A stretch of 64,000 nucleotides of DNA from Spirosoma pollinicola (lineage in GTDB: Bacteria; Bacteroidota; Bacteroidia; Cytophagales; Spirosomataceae): NCBI RefSeq assembly GCF_002831565.1, contig NZ_CP025096.1:6811014-6875013 (forward strand), in the 5' to 3' direction. Made by a program: the position numbers and the translations under genes. How positions within the stretch are numbered: position 1 is the first letter of the stretch; each line of letters opens with the position of its first letter. This document shows, one piece after another, positions 51,724 through 59,041 of the stretch. The notes under the pieces were generated by a model, which saw only the letters and a list, made by a program, of their open reading frames with translations, searched no databases and had not been told where the DNA came from.

Positions 51724-52584
51724 TTATAACAATTCTGCCAGGGTCCCCTTGTCCTTTACCCGAATTCCTTTTTCGGTTCGCTCCACTGTGGCCGCTTCGA
51801 CTGTTGGATCGTGATCGAACACCAGCAGCCACTCTTCATCGGCAGCCCGATTAAGGAAATTTGTCTTTTCATCCATCGTTATGAGTGGCCGGACGTCATA
51901 ACCCATCACATAAGGAATGGGTATATGAGCAACCGATGGAATTAGATCGGCGCAGAAAGCTACCGTGCGCGGTTTACCGTTCCGCTCGCCAAGCTGAAAG
52001 GTTGGTAAGGTCATTTTTTCTGTATGCCCATCCACATAGAGCAACTCGATTCCCGGCAGGTTCAGGCTTTCGCGGTCAATGAATTTCAGCTGACCATTCT
52101 CCTGTAAGGGCATGAAATTTTCGCGCAGGTAAGTAGCCCGTTCGCGGGGGTTAGGGCTGGTGGCCCAGTCCCACTGGCCGCTATGGCTCCAATAGGTTGC
52201 CTGCGGAAAGGTCGCTTCGAGTTTGGTGTGGCTGGCATCGGTATACCGTACAGCCCCACCGGCATGGTCGAAATGCAGATGGGTCAATAGCACATCCGTT
52301 ACATCGTTGATAGAGTAGCCCGCCTGTTCGACAGCACCCGTTAAGGTTTTGCCATTAGGCAGATCATAGTAGCCGAAAAATTTAGCATCCTGTTTGTCGC
52401 CGGTACCGGTATCGACCAGCATAAGCCGTTTTCCGTCTTCGATGAGCAAACAGCGTAATGCCCAGTTGCAAAGGTTTCGCTCGTCGGCCGGATTTTGTTT
52501 TTGCCAAATCGACTTAGGTACTACGCCGAACATAGCTCCGCCATCAAGTTTGAACAGGCCGGTATCAAGGGTTTGGAGAGTCAT
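51724..52584 (-). CDS. MBL-fold metallo-hydrolase
   Basis: A 286-residue metallo-beta-lactamase-fold enzyme (AHL-lactonase/N-acyl hydrolase-like group). LTHLHFDHAGG gives the HxHxDH zinc site (H102, H104, D106 and H107), LVDTGTG lies before it, and later ligands are probably in VDGHTE, FCADLIPS and VFDHDP. ATG 52584 (MTLQTLDTG) is chosen; the frame to 52602 starts inside an inverted repeat. The substrate is unknown: lactonase, glyoxalase-like and other hydrolases share this fold. Confidence 0.85.
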   Translation of the reverse strand: MTLQTLDTGLFKLDGGAMFGVVPKSIWQKQNPADERNLCNWALRCLLIEDGKRLMLVDTGTGDKQDAKFFGYYDLPNGKTLTGAVEQAGYSINDVTDVLLTHLHFDHAGGAVRYTDASHTKLEATFPQATYWSHSGQWDWATSPNPRERATYLRENFMPLQENGQLKFIDRESLNLPGIELLYVDGHTEKMTLPTFQLGERNGKPRTVAFCADLIPSVAHIPIPYVMGYDVRPLITMDEKTNFLNRAADEEWLLVFDHDPTVEAATVERTEKGIRVKDKGTLAELL

Positions 52585-52588
52585 AAAC

Positions 52589-52633
52589 GCGTTTTTTGGC
52601 AAGTTAGGCTTTTATAGCATTGCCAAAAAACGC
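52589..52633. repeat. 14-bp-arm inverted repeat upstream of the MBL gene
   Basis: GCGTTTTTTGGCAA (52589-52602) and its exact complement (52620-52633) flank a 17-nt loop directly before the MBL start codon. It could act in the leader or as an operator. Confidence 0.6.
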
Positions 52634-52690
52634 ACAATTCATAAAGTATCCTGATCACTCCATGAAGAGACAATAAGGACAACCGTTATA

Positions 52691-53224
52691 TTATTCCTCG
52701 CTGCTATCGTTCAACAGACGCAGTTGGTTTACAATTGTTTGTTGACTAGCCTGCGTTATTGCCAGATGCTGTAAATGCTCTTGAATGGCAAGCTCGTTTC
52801 TATTCATCAGGATAGACCGCCCAGGCTCCCCATAGATGCTATCCTGAAATCGCTGACGCTGTAGCTCCAGTAGTTTTATAGCCTGTTCAAGCTGAGCAAT
52901 ACGACTCTCATGCGTCTTGGCCTGTTGCTGGGCAACACCAATAAGGTGCTGATTAGTAGCACACGACAGACTTGCAGGAACACTCAGAGCTTGTTGCCAT
53001 TCTTGTTCTAACTGCTTAATATCGCCTGAACAAGCGTTGCCATCAAAAGCATTGACTGGCAGTTGAGTACAATGGCCCTGGTCTACAAATTCGGCCCTGA
53101 TAAGCTGGCTTCCTTTAGCCACAACAGAGTTTAATACATCACAGATAGTTTCCAGATTAGTGAACCACCAGGAGTATTCTCTAAGTCGATAATTAGGATC
53201 TAATGACGTAAAAATAAGTTGCAT
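52691..53224 (-). CDS. Unknown protein with C-terminal coiled coil
   Basis: About 177 residues from ATG 53224 (MQLIFTSLDPNYRLREYSWW); an ATG at 53251 is also possible. The first third is globular with four cysteines (GHCTQ, NACSGD, LSCATN and one further on), and the rest is a charged Gln/Leu-rich helix (QQAKTHESRIAQLEQAIKLL) likely to form a coiled coil. I do not recognise a family. It stands alone between the MBL and hemJ genes. The gap 53225-53393 is AT-rich with no visible feature. Confidence 0.6.
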   Translation of the reverse strand: MQLIFTSLDPNYRLREYSWWFTNLETICDVLNSVVAKGSQLIRAEFVDQGHCTQLPVNAFDGNACSGDIKQLEQEWQQALSVPASLSCATNQHLIGVAQQQAKTHESRIAQLEQAIKLLELQRQRFQDSIYGEPGRSILMNRNELAIQEHLQHLAITQASQQTIVNQLRLLNDSSEE

Positions 53225-53393
53225 CTGACAGGCATTACGGATATGGCACAATAATTAGACATTGTTTCCCAAAAGCCAATTTTATTTACTTTTTGGTCAG
53301 CTAAAATAGACATAGGAGACTACAATACATTGATAACCAATGAAAATAAATTAATAAATATTAAAAATTATAATACACAGTAGAAAAGTAAAT

Positions 53394-53921
53394 TTAATGT
53401 TCCCTAAAACGACGATAAACACGAATCCCAATCATTAGTAAAACGATCAGCGCCAAAAGGCCTAGCATTCCCCATACCATACTCAGGGCATCTTTCAGAA
53501 CAACCAGGAATACGATACCGAACAAAAACAACGTAGCTACTTCATTCCAGATACGCAATTGAGTAGACGTGTAGCGAAACTCTCCCCGCTGCTGCTGACG
53601 AAAAACAACGTGACACAGAATATGATAAACGTACAGCCCCGCTACCAATACCAGCTTATAAATCAGCCAGTCCGGTGTTGAACCGTAATTATACCATGTG
53701 TTCAGGCCCAAGAGTAACGTGATCACTGCCGACGGCCAGGTGATACCATACCACAGCCGACGCTGCATGAGTAGTAATTGGTTTTGGAGAATACTACGCC
53801 CTGGTTCAGGCTGTGTTTCAGCTTCGGTAACGTAGATCAATAAACGGGGAAAATAAAACAGCCCGGCAAACCAGGTTACGACAAAAATGATGTGCAGGGC
53901 TTTACTATAGAAGAATAGCAT
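53394..53921 (-). CDS. hemJ: HemJ-like protoporphyrinogen IX oxidase
   Basis: A 175-residue membrane protein with four to five helices. MLFFYSKALHIIFVVTWFAG carries H10, the family's probable heme-binding histidine, and LWYGITWPSAVITLLLGL and WLIYKLVLVAGLYVYHILCH are typical HemJ (UPF0093) segments. It would oxidise protoporphyrinogen IX to protoporphyrin IX in heme synthesis at the inner membrane. It lies 62 bp downstream of the bifunctional nuclease gene and could be the last gene of the hyp transcript. This is uncertain. Confidence 0.82.
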   Translation of the reverse strand: MLFFYSKALHIIFVVTWFAGLFYFPRLLIYVTEAETQPEPGRSILQNQLLLMQRRLWYGITWPSAVITLLLGLNTWYNYGSTPDWLIYKLVLVAGLYVYHILCHVVFRQQQRGEFRYTSTQLRIWNEVATLFLFGIVFLVVLKDALSMVWGMLGLLALIVLLMIGIRVYRRFREH

Positions 53922-53983
53922 GGGTAACGGTAATGATTTTATGAAGCAATATAGCTACGACTTACCAATTACGATAGTTCCGT

Positions 53984-54538
53984 TTATCCTAACTTCTTTC
54001 TTCGGTCGATGGCATCGCGCACACGGGCGGCACTTTCGTAGTCTTCTTTTTTAATAATTTTGGCAAGCAGTTCTTCCAGCTCAGCCATGGTGTACTCGGC
54101 GTAGGAGCCTTTCTTGTCGCGGGTTTTATCGTCAACAAAATAGCCGGATGTATCCACAACGTCGGCATTGGCGCGAAGTGGGCAATCGAAGCGCACGGAT
54201 AGCGCAATGGCATCAGATGGGCGGGCGTCTAGCCTGAGGATTTCTCCAGCGGGAGTCAGGAGACAAATAATGGCGTAAAAAATTTCGTCCTGAACCCGTG
54301 TAATGACGGCTTCTTTCAGGAGAATACCTACCTGCTTTAGGGTTTGATAAAACAGGTCGTGGGTGAAGGGGCGCAGGGGCTGCATCTTCTCCATCGCTAC
54401 GGCAATAGCCTGTGCTTCATTGGCACCAATGATAAGCGGTATGCGTCGTTTACCCACTGTATCTTCCAGAATTAGTGCATAGTTACCGGGTTTCGACAAG
54501 CTTTCCGAAAGGGCAATAATCGACAGATCAATCATCAT
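53984..54538 (-). CDS. Bifunctional nuclease (BFN/DUF151) family protein with UvrB/C motif
   Basis: A 184-residue protein. Residues about 1-125 are the BFN domain (PLIIGANEAQAIAVAMEKMQ, then LDARPSDAIALSVRFDCPL), and the C-terminal 40 residues form a UVR motif (LEELLAKIIKKEDYESAARV). Plant and bacterial members have been linked to DNase/RNase activity. ATG 54538 or 54535 starts it, overlapping the preceding ORF by about 11 bp, so translation is coupled. It is the last tightly linked gene of the hydrogenase-maturation operon, though its role there is unclear. Confidence 0.85.
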   Translation of the reverse strand: MMIDLSIIALSESLSKPGNYALILEDTVGKRRIPLIIGANEAQAIAVAMEKMQPLRPFTHDLFYQTLKQVGILLKEAVITRVQDEIFYAIICLLTPAGEILRLDARPSDAIALSVRFDCPLRANADVVDTSGYFVDDKTRDKKGSYAEYTMAELEELLAKIIKKEDYESAARVRDAIDRRKKLG

Positions 54539-54761
54539 CTTTACTCGCGTTGTTTCGCTGAATAAACTGGCACAACACGCCCATATCATCGAACGGTGAA
54601 ATCACAAAACCATCGACGCTCAGTCGATATAAATCGCGTTTTTCAACCTCAATCTGATACCCATTGGCCAGCGTAATATGCTTACCGGTATGTTTCAGCA
54701 CCGGAATTTTCATTTCGGCCAGAGCGTAAAGTACAAAATCCGTTTCGTTATATGTGTCCAT
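54528..54761 (-). CDS. Small unknown protein in the hyp operon
   Basis: A 77-residue soluble acidic protein (MDTYNETDFVLYALAEMKIP; ending NNASKDDD). A small alpha/beta fold is likely, with YQIEVEKRDLYRLSVDGFVI as paired strands. Its start codon overlaps the stop of the nickel-permease gene by one base and its end overlaps the BFN gene, so it is coupled to both. I do not recognise a family. Confidence 0.7.
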   Translation of the reverse strand: MDTYNETDFVLYALAEMKIPVLKHTGKHITLANGYQIEVEKRDLYRLSVDGFVISPFDDMGVLCQFIQRNNASKDDD

Positions 54762-55402
54762 TACGTCAATGCATTTTCATAAACAACCATTGCCCCAAGG
54801 CCAATACAAACCATTGACGACAGGACGACCAGACCAGTACGAACCGCGGGATTCGTTAATAACCGGACAGAAAACGGTACACTGAATACGCCAGCCGCCA
54901 CCATCATACCCCCTATTGACCCAATGCCGAACAACACTAAATACAGCATACCTGCGCCCGTTCCTTTAATCTGAGTCAGCACTGATAAAATTAAAGCACC
55001 ACTACCCGCCAGACCATGAATGAGACCCACACCATAGGCCAATCCGTGAGCGTGTCCGTCTGTGGTATGTGTATGCCCGTGTGAAGCGGTAAGTTCTAAC
55101 ATGGGTAGATGCGCCAGCTTGTATAACCGTAAGCCTCCCAGTGTAACGAGCATCACGCCAACGCCCGCTTCGAGAAAACGAAAGTCCGATTCGTGCAGGG
55201 TCAATTTTCCCAGCATAAAAATACTGCCCACGATCAGGATGGTGGATGTGTGACCAAGCCCCCAGAATACGCCGTCTTTCAGCGCCAGCCGGATGTTATT
55301 TCGACGGGTCACGATGTTGCTCACCGCTACTAAATGATCGGCTTCAAAAGCGTGCATGAAACCGACACCCAAAGCCAATAAAAGAGGAAGCAGTGTTTGC
55401 AT
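54761..55402 (-). CDS. HX4DH-type nickel/urease-accessory (UreH/NicO-like) membrane permease
   Basis: A 213-residue membrane protein with about six helices. HAFEADH (H17, D22 and H23) is the HX4DH nickel-binding signature of NiCoT/UreH-type permeases, repeated as GLGHTSTI and GLIHGLAGSG-like histidine motifs. A cytosolic His-rich loop, SHGHTHTTDGHAHG (about 107-120), could store metal. Its place in the hydrogenase-maturation operon, whose HypA/HypB insert nickel, argues for nickel uptake. It overlaps the next ORF by one base. Confidence 0.85.
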   Translation of the reverse strand: MQTLLPLLLALGVGFMHAFEADHLVAVSNIVTRRNNIRLALKDGVFWGLGHTSTILIVGSIFMLGKLTLHESDFRFLEAGVGVMLVTLGGLRLYKLAHLPMLELTASHGHTHTTDGHAHGLAYGVGLIHGLAGSGALILSVLTQIKGTGAGMLYLVLFGIGSIGGMMVAAGVFSVPFSVRLLTNPAVRTGLVVLSSMVCIGLGAMVVYENALT

Positions 55403-55415
55403 GCTGGTTGTTTAT

Positions 55416-56540
55416 TTATTCGTTTGATAAACTACCGATGATGATCCGGTGGTTGCCTGTGTCGGCAATGACGAGTTGATTGCCCTCCGTACTAATTGAG
55501 AATGGCCAGTACAATTGCTTATCCGTACCAAAACGGGTATTGGCATTCTCACTACCGGTAGCAAAACTGGCGTGACCAATCAGGTTGTCGGCGGGTTGGT
55601 TATGTTGCGTGGGTACGGTGTCGAACCAGAGAATACGGCTGTTACCCGTATCGGCCACCAGCAGGCCATCGCCGTGAAAATGGGCATCGTACGTCCAGCT
55701 CAGCGTTTGTTTTGCCGGGAACAAGCCGTACTGATTTTGACCATTTGACTCAAAATCAGCTTGCCCGATCAGTACATCGGCCTGCTGGTTGGCTGCCGTG
55801 CGCCAATCGTTCCAGATCAGGGTTCGGTAGTATTGCGTATCAGCTACGGCCATCTGTCCCTGCTGGCCAATTTTGACAGAATAAGGCCAGATTGGATTTG
55901 CCGATTCGTAGTCCCTTTCGGTAAAATCAGGTTGTCCAATTACTGCTGTGGCCGGGGCAAAAGACTCGGTTGGGATATGGTCGAAATACAGCACACGCCG
56001 GTTGCCTGTATCGGCAATCCAAAGATGTTCACCATCAGACGTCACGCCATACGGCCAGTTCAGCGTTTTACTCGTTGGTGTGACTCCAATACCTTTCCCG
56101 TTGGGCTGATTGCTGGTAAAATCTGCTTGCCCTACTACAACATCGGCGGGTTGACCATGTCGGGTTGGGAAGCTGTTCCAGATCAGGACACGATGATTCC
56201 AGGCATCTGCTACGATAAGCCGCTCCCCATCTGACCAAAGTCCCGATGAGTATTGCAGCGTATCGGCGCCAACAAGTCCACCAGAGTTTCGTCCTGTTTC
56301 TTCGGTATCCAGTTGACCAAGGATAACATCCGGCTCAGCGTACTCAGTAGCAGGAAGCTGATTCCAGATAAAAACGCGATTCTGGCCCGTATCAGATACC
56401 ATCAACCGCCCGCCTACTGTCCATACGCCACGCGGGGCCAGAAATGGATGACCCGCACTCCCCCGAAAGACGGTATTTAACCCCACCACTGGGGGAAGGC
56501 CGGGCAAGGATTGCGTTAAATTGGGCGTAGTGAGTAGCAT
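55416..56540 (-). CDS. NHL-repeat beta-propeller protein of the hyp operon
   Basis: A 374-residue protein built of about six NHL repeats, visible as recurring DTGNxRV motifs: VSDTGQNRVFIW, VADAWNHRVLIWN, IADTGNRRVLYF, VADTQYYRTLIWN, VADTGNSRILWF and IADTGNHRIIIG. It should fold as a six-bladed propeller. There is no clear signal peptide (MLLTTPNLTQSLPGLPPV), so a cytoplasmic role is likely. It starts 4 bp after the hypE stop and is probably translationally coupled. A scaffold or chaperone role in hydrogenase assembly is inference from position. Confidence 0.82.
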   Translation of the reverse strand: MLLTTPNLTQSLPGLPPVVGLNTVFRGSAGHPFLAPRGVWTVGGRLMVSDTGQNRVFIWNQLPATEYAEPDVILGQLDTEETGRNSGGLVGADTLQYSSGLWSDGERLIVADAWNHRVLIWNSFPTRHGQPADVVVGQADFTSNQPNGKGIGVTPTSKTLNWPYGVTSDGEHLWIADTGNRRVLYFDHIPTESFAPATAVIGQPDFTERDYESANPIWPYSVKIGQQGQMAVADTQYYRTLIWNDWRTAANQQADVLIGQADFESNGQNQYGLFPAKQTLSWTYDAHFHGDGLLVADTGNSRILWFDTVPTQHNQPADNLIGHASFATGSENANTRFGTDKQLYWPFSISTEGNQLVIADTGNHRIIIGSLSNE

Positions 56541-56544
56541 AGAA

Positions 56545-57579
56545 TTAACAAATTCTCGGCAGTTGTTCGCCGACCAGCATATTTACCACCCGGCGACCGC
56601 CGATGCGACTTGTCAGGACGACCTGCCCGGGGTGTTCAGCAACGACTTCGCCAATGATGGCGGCCGACTGTCCATAGTCGAGTGTTTGTAGTTTTTCGAG
56701 AAAAGCATCAGCTACTTCCGGCGCGATAATAGCCAGAAAAACGCCTTCGTTGGCTACGTAGAGCGGGTCTAGCCCTAGCAGTTCGCAAGCGCCCGCTACC
56801 TCATCGAGTACCGGAATAGCCGCTTGTTTCAGGTCGATACCTACACGGGTGGCTCCCACATTCCGGTCGCGGGCAATTTCATTCAACACGGTTGCCACGC
56901 CCCCACGGGTAGGGTCGCGCAGGAGATGAATATCCTGACCAAATTCGTCCAGCAACGCCAAAACGGTGTGGTTCAACGGTGCCGTATCACTGGTCAGACT
57001 GGTTTCAAATTCCAGCCCTTCGCGCACCGACATGATCGCCATGCCGTGCGTAGCAATATGCCCGCTAACGATAATTTTATCGCCAGCCCGAACATTTTTT
57101 ATGCTGATATTGGCCTGTGGATGCAGTTCGCCGATACCGGAGGTATTGATAAAAATCTTATCTCCCTTTCCGCGTTCGACCACTTTGGTGTCGCCCGTAA
57201 CGATCTGTACACCGGCCCGTTCAGAAGCACCTTTGATACTAACCAGAATATCCCAGAATTCGGCCATCGTCAGGCCCTCTTCCAGAATAAACCCCAGCGA
57301 CAGATACTTAGGGATGGCCCCGCACATAGCCAGATCATTGACGGTTCCATTTACGGCTAGTTCGCCAATGTTGCCGCCGGGAAAGAATACGGGCGAGATA
57401 ACGTAACTGTCTGTAGTGAACGCCACGCGGCCCGTCAGGTTCAGCATGGCTCCGTCGTGGTGGGTATCGAGCAACGGATTACTAAGCAGGTCAAACACGC
57501 CCGCTTCGAGCAATTTATTGGTCAGAATGCCCCCGCTGCCGTGACCGAGCGTAATGATGTCGAAATCGAGTTTCGGCAT
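56545..57579 (-). CDS. hypE: [NiFe]-hydrogenase maturation protein HypE
   Basis: A 344-residue protein of the AIR-synthase/PurM fold. It dehydrates the C-terminal thiocarbamate to thiocyanate, the source of the active-site cyanide ligands. LGHGSGG (about 12-18), TTDSYVISPVFFPGGNIGEL, GDTKVVERG and DPTRGGVA are hallmark segments, and the chain ends PRIC, the required C-terminal cysteine. Start 57579 (MPKLDFDIITLGHG) is chosen; a longer frame to 57672 runs through a hairpin. It acts with HypF, HypC and HypD, all in this operon. Confidence 0.97.
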   Translation of the reverse strand: MPKLDFDIITLGHGSGGILTNKLLEAGVFDLLSNPLLDTHHDGAMLNLTGRVAFTTDSYVISPVFFPGGNIGELAVNGTVNDLAMCGAIPKYLSLGFILEEGLTMAEFWDILVSIKGASERAGVQIVTGDTKVVERGKGDKIFINTSGIGELHPQANISIKNVRAGDKIIVSGHIATHGMAIMSVREGLEFETSLTSDTAPLNHTVLALLDEFGQDIHLLRDPTRGGVATVLNEIARDRNVGATRVGIDLKQAAIPVLDEVAGACELLGLDPLYVANEGVFLAIIAPEVADAFLEKLQTLDYGQSAAIIGEVVAEHPGQVVLTSRIGGRRVVNMLVGEQLPRIC

Positions 57580-57605
57580 AGGACAGTGAAGTTGCATATA
57601 TATAG

Positions 57606-57693
57606 AATGAGTGAATGACTGAATGAGTGAATTGCTGATGTGTATAGTTAGAACGGCATCCCAGCCATTCAATCATTCACTAATTCACTCATT
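57606..57693. repeat. GAGTGAA-family hairpin between hypD and hypE
   Basis: Arms 57606-57637 and 57662-57693 (AATGAGTGAATGACTGAATG and so on, 32 nt) pair with four mismatches. The loop holds TTAGAACGGCAT, close to the loop of the element at 10983. Its right arm contains the hypD stop codon and encodes the last residues of HypD. Confidence 0.8.
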
Positions 57694-58769
57694 GAAAAAT
57701 GATAATAAGCCGCGCAAGCGCCCTCCGACGAAACCATGGGTGCGCCCAGGGGCCGTTCGGGTGAGCAGGCCCGTCCGAACTGACTGCATTCGCGCGGCTT
57801 TTTGATGCCTTTCAGCACCAGACCTGCTATACAATCGGAGCATTCGGGCACTTTGGGAATAGAAACCGAGAACTTCCGGTCAGCATCGAAGTCGGCTAGT
57901 TCAGCACGTACCGCCCAGCCACTGCCGGGGATATTTCCGATGCCCCGCCACTCGCGGTCAACCACCTCAAATACCTGCTCAATGATGCGCCGGGCTTCGG
58001 GATTGCCTTCGGGCCGCACGATGCGGGTATACTGGTTTTCGAGCTTGTAGTCACCCCGCTCCAGTTGCCGTACCACCATCAGAATACCCTGCAACAGATC
58101 GACCGGCTCAAAGCCCGTTACAACCATCGGCATTTTATAGCGCTCGACCAGCGGGCCGTACTCGCCCGTACCCATAATGGCACAAACGTGGCCAGCCGCC
58201 AGAAAACCTTGAATATTAGTGTCGTCATCTTGTATGACAGCTTCCATAGCGGGCGGCACCAGCACATGCGACGCCAGAATCGAATAGTTTTTGAGTCTCA
58301 GTTTCTGAGCCTGTACTACCGAAAGCGCATTGGCCGGAGCCGTCGTTTCGAAGCCAACGGCAAAAAACACTACCTCACGGTCGGGGTTTTCGCGCGCCAG
58401 CCGAACGGCTTCCAACGGCGAATACAGAATCCGAACGTCGGCCCCGCCCGCTTTCGCGTCGAGAAGGCTTTTGGTTGACCCCGGCACCCGGATCATATCG
58501 CCAAAGGAGCAAAGTATTACGTTCTTTTCTTCGGCCAGATACACCGCCTTGTCGATCAGGTTAACGGGCGTTACGCAGACCGGACAACCCGGCCCGTGTA
58601 CCATTGTAACGAGGTCGGGAAGCAGGTTCAGAATACCATTTTTTACCAGCCCATGCGTTTGTCCTCCGCACACCTCCATGATCGTCCAGGGGCGGGTGGC
58701 GGTTCGGTGCAACTCCTGAATATATTGTTCTACCAGTTCGGGGTCTCGGTATTCGGTGAGGTGTTTCAT
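57669..58769 (-). CDS. hypD: [NiFe]-hydrogenase maturation protein HypD
   Basis: A 366-residue iron-sulfur protein that, with HypC, carries the iron on which CN and CO ligands are assembled. Family cysteine motifs are all present: CGGQTHGLVKNG, HGPGCPVCVTPV, FAVGFETTAPA, CSDCIAGLV, ECSQFGRACSPE and GACAAYYHF. It overlaps hypC by 4 bp. The last residues (SMSELVND) come from codons inside the GAGTGAA hairpin, so this C-terminus is lineage-made and unlikely to be functional. Confidence 0.97.
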   Translation of the reverse strand: MKHLTEYRDPELVEQYIQELHRTATRPWTIMEVCGGQTHGLVKNGILNLLPDLVTMVHGPGCPVCVTPVNLIDKAVYLAEEKNVILCSFGDMIRVPGSTKSLLDAKAGGADVRILYSPLEAVRLARENPDREVVFFAVGFETTAPANALSVVQAQKLRLKNYSILASHVLVPPAMEAVIQDDDTNIQGFLAAGHVCAIMGTGEYGPLVERYKMPMVVTGFEPVDLLQGILMVVRQLERGDYKLENQYTRIVRPEGNPEARRIIEQVFEVVDREWRGIGNIPGSGWAVRAELADFDADRKFSVSIPKVPECSDCIAGLVLKGIKKPRECSQFGRACSPERPLGAPMVSSEGACAAYYHFSMSELVND

Positions 58770-59041
58770 ACGGCGTGGCGGTCAATTTGGCTACTTTCCG
58801 TTAGTTCATCCAGATCGCCGATTTCACGCAGGTAGGCAAACGTTTTCTCGGCTTCTTCTTCGTCTACAATACTGATGGCAACGCCCACATGCACCAGCAC
58901 ATAGTCGCCTACTTGAGCACTCGGAACCATGTCTAAACTCGCTTCTTTAATGATACCCCCGAAATTCACGCGGGCCATACGAACCAATCCATCGTATTGA
59001 TATTCAATGGATTTTATTTTACCGGGAATGGCTAAGCACAT
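58766..59041 (-). CDS. hypC: [NiFe]-hydrogenase maturation chaperone HypC
   Basis: A 91-residue chaperone. MCLAIPGKI supplies the essential C2 that binds the Fe(CN)2CO moiety or the hydrogenase precursor, and GDYVLVHVGVAIS has the conserved histidine. An OB-like fold is followed by a helical tail (DEEEAEKTFAYLREI). It lies between hypF (23 bp overlap) and hypD (4 bp overlap), the usual gene order in many operons. Confidence 0.96.
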   Translation of the reverse strand: MCLAIPGKIKSIEYQYDGLVRMARVNFGGIIKEASLDMVPSAQVGDYVLVHVGVAISIVDEEEAEKTFAYLREIGDLDELTESSQIDRHAV

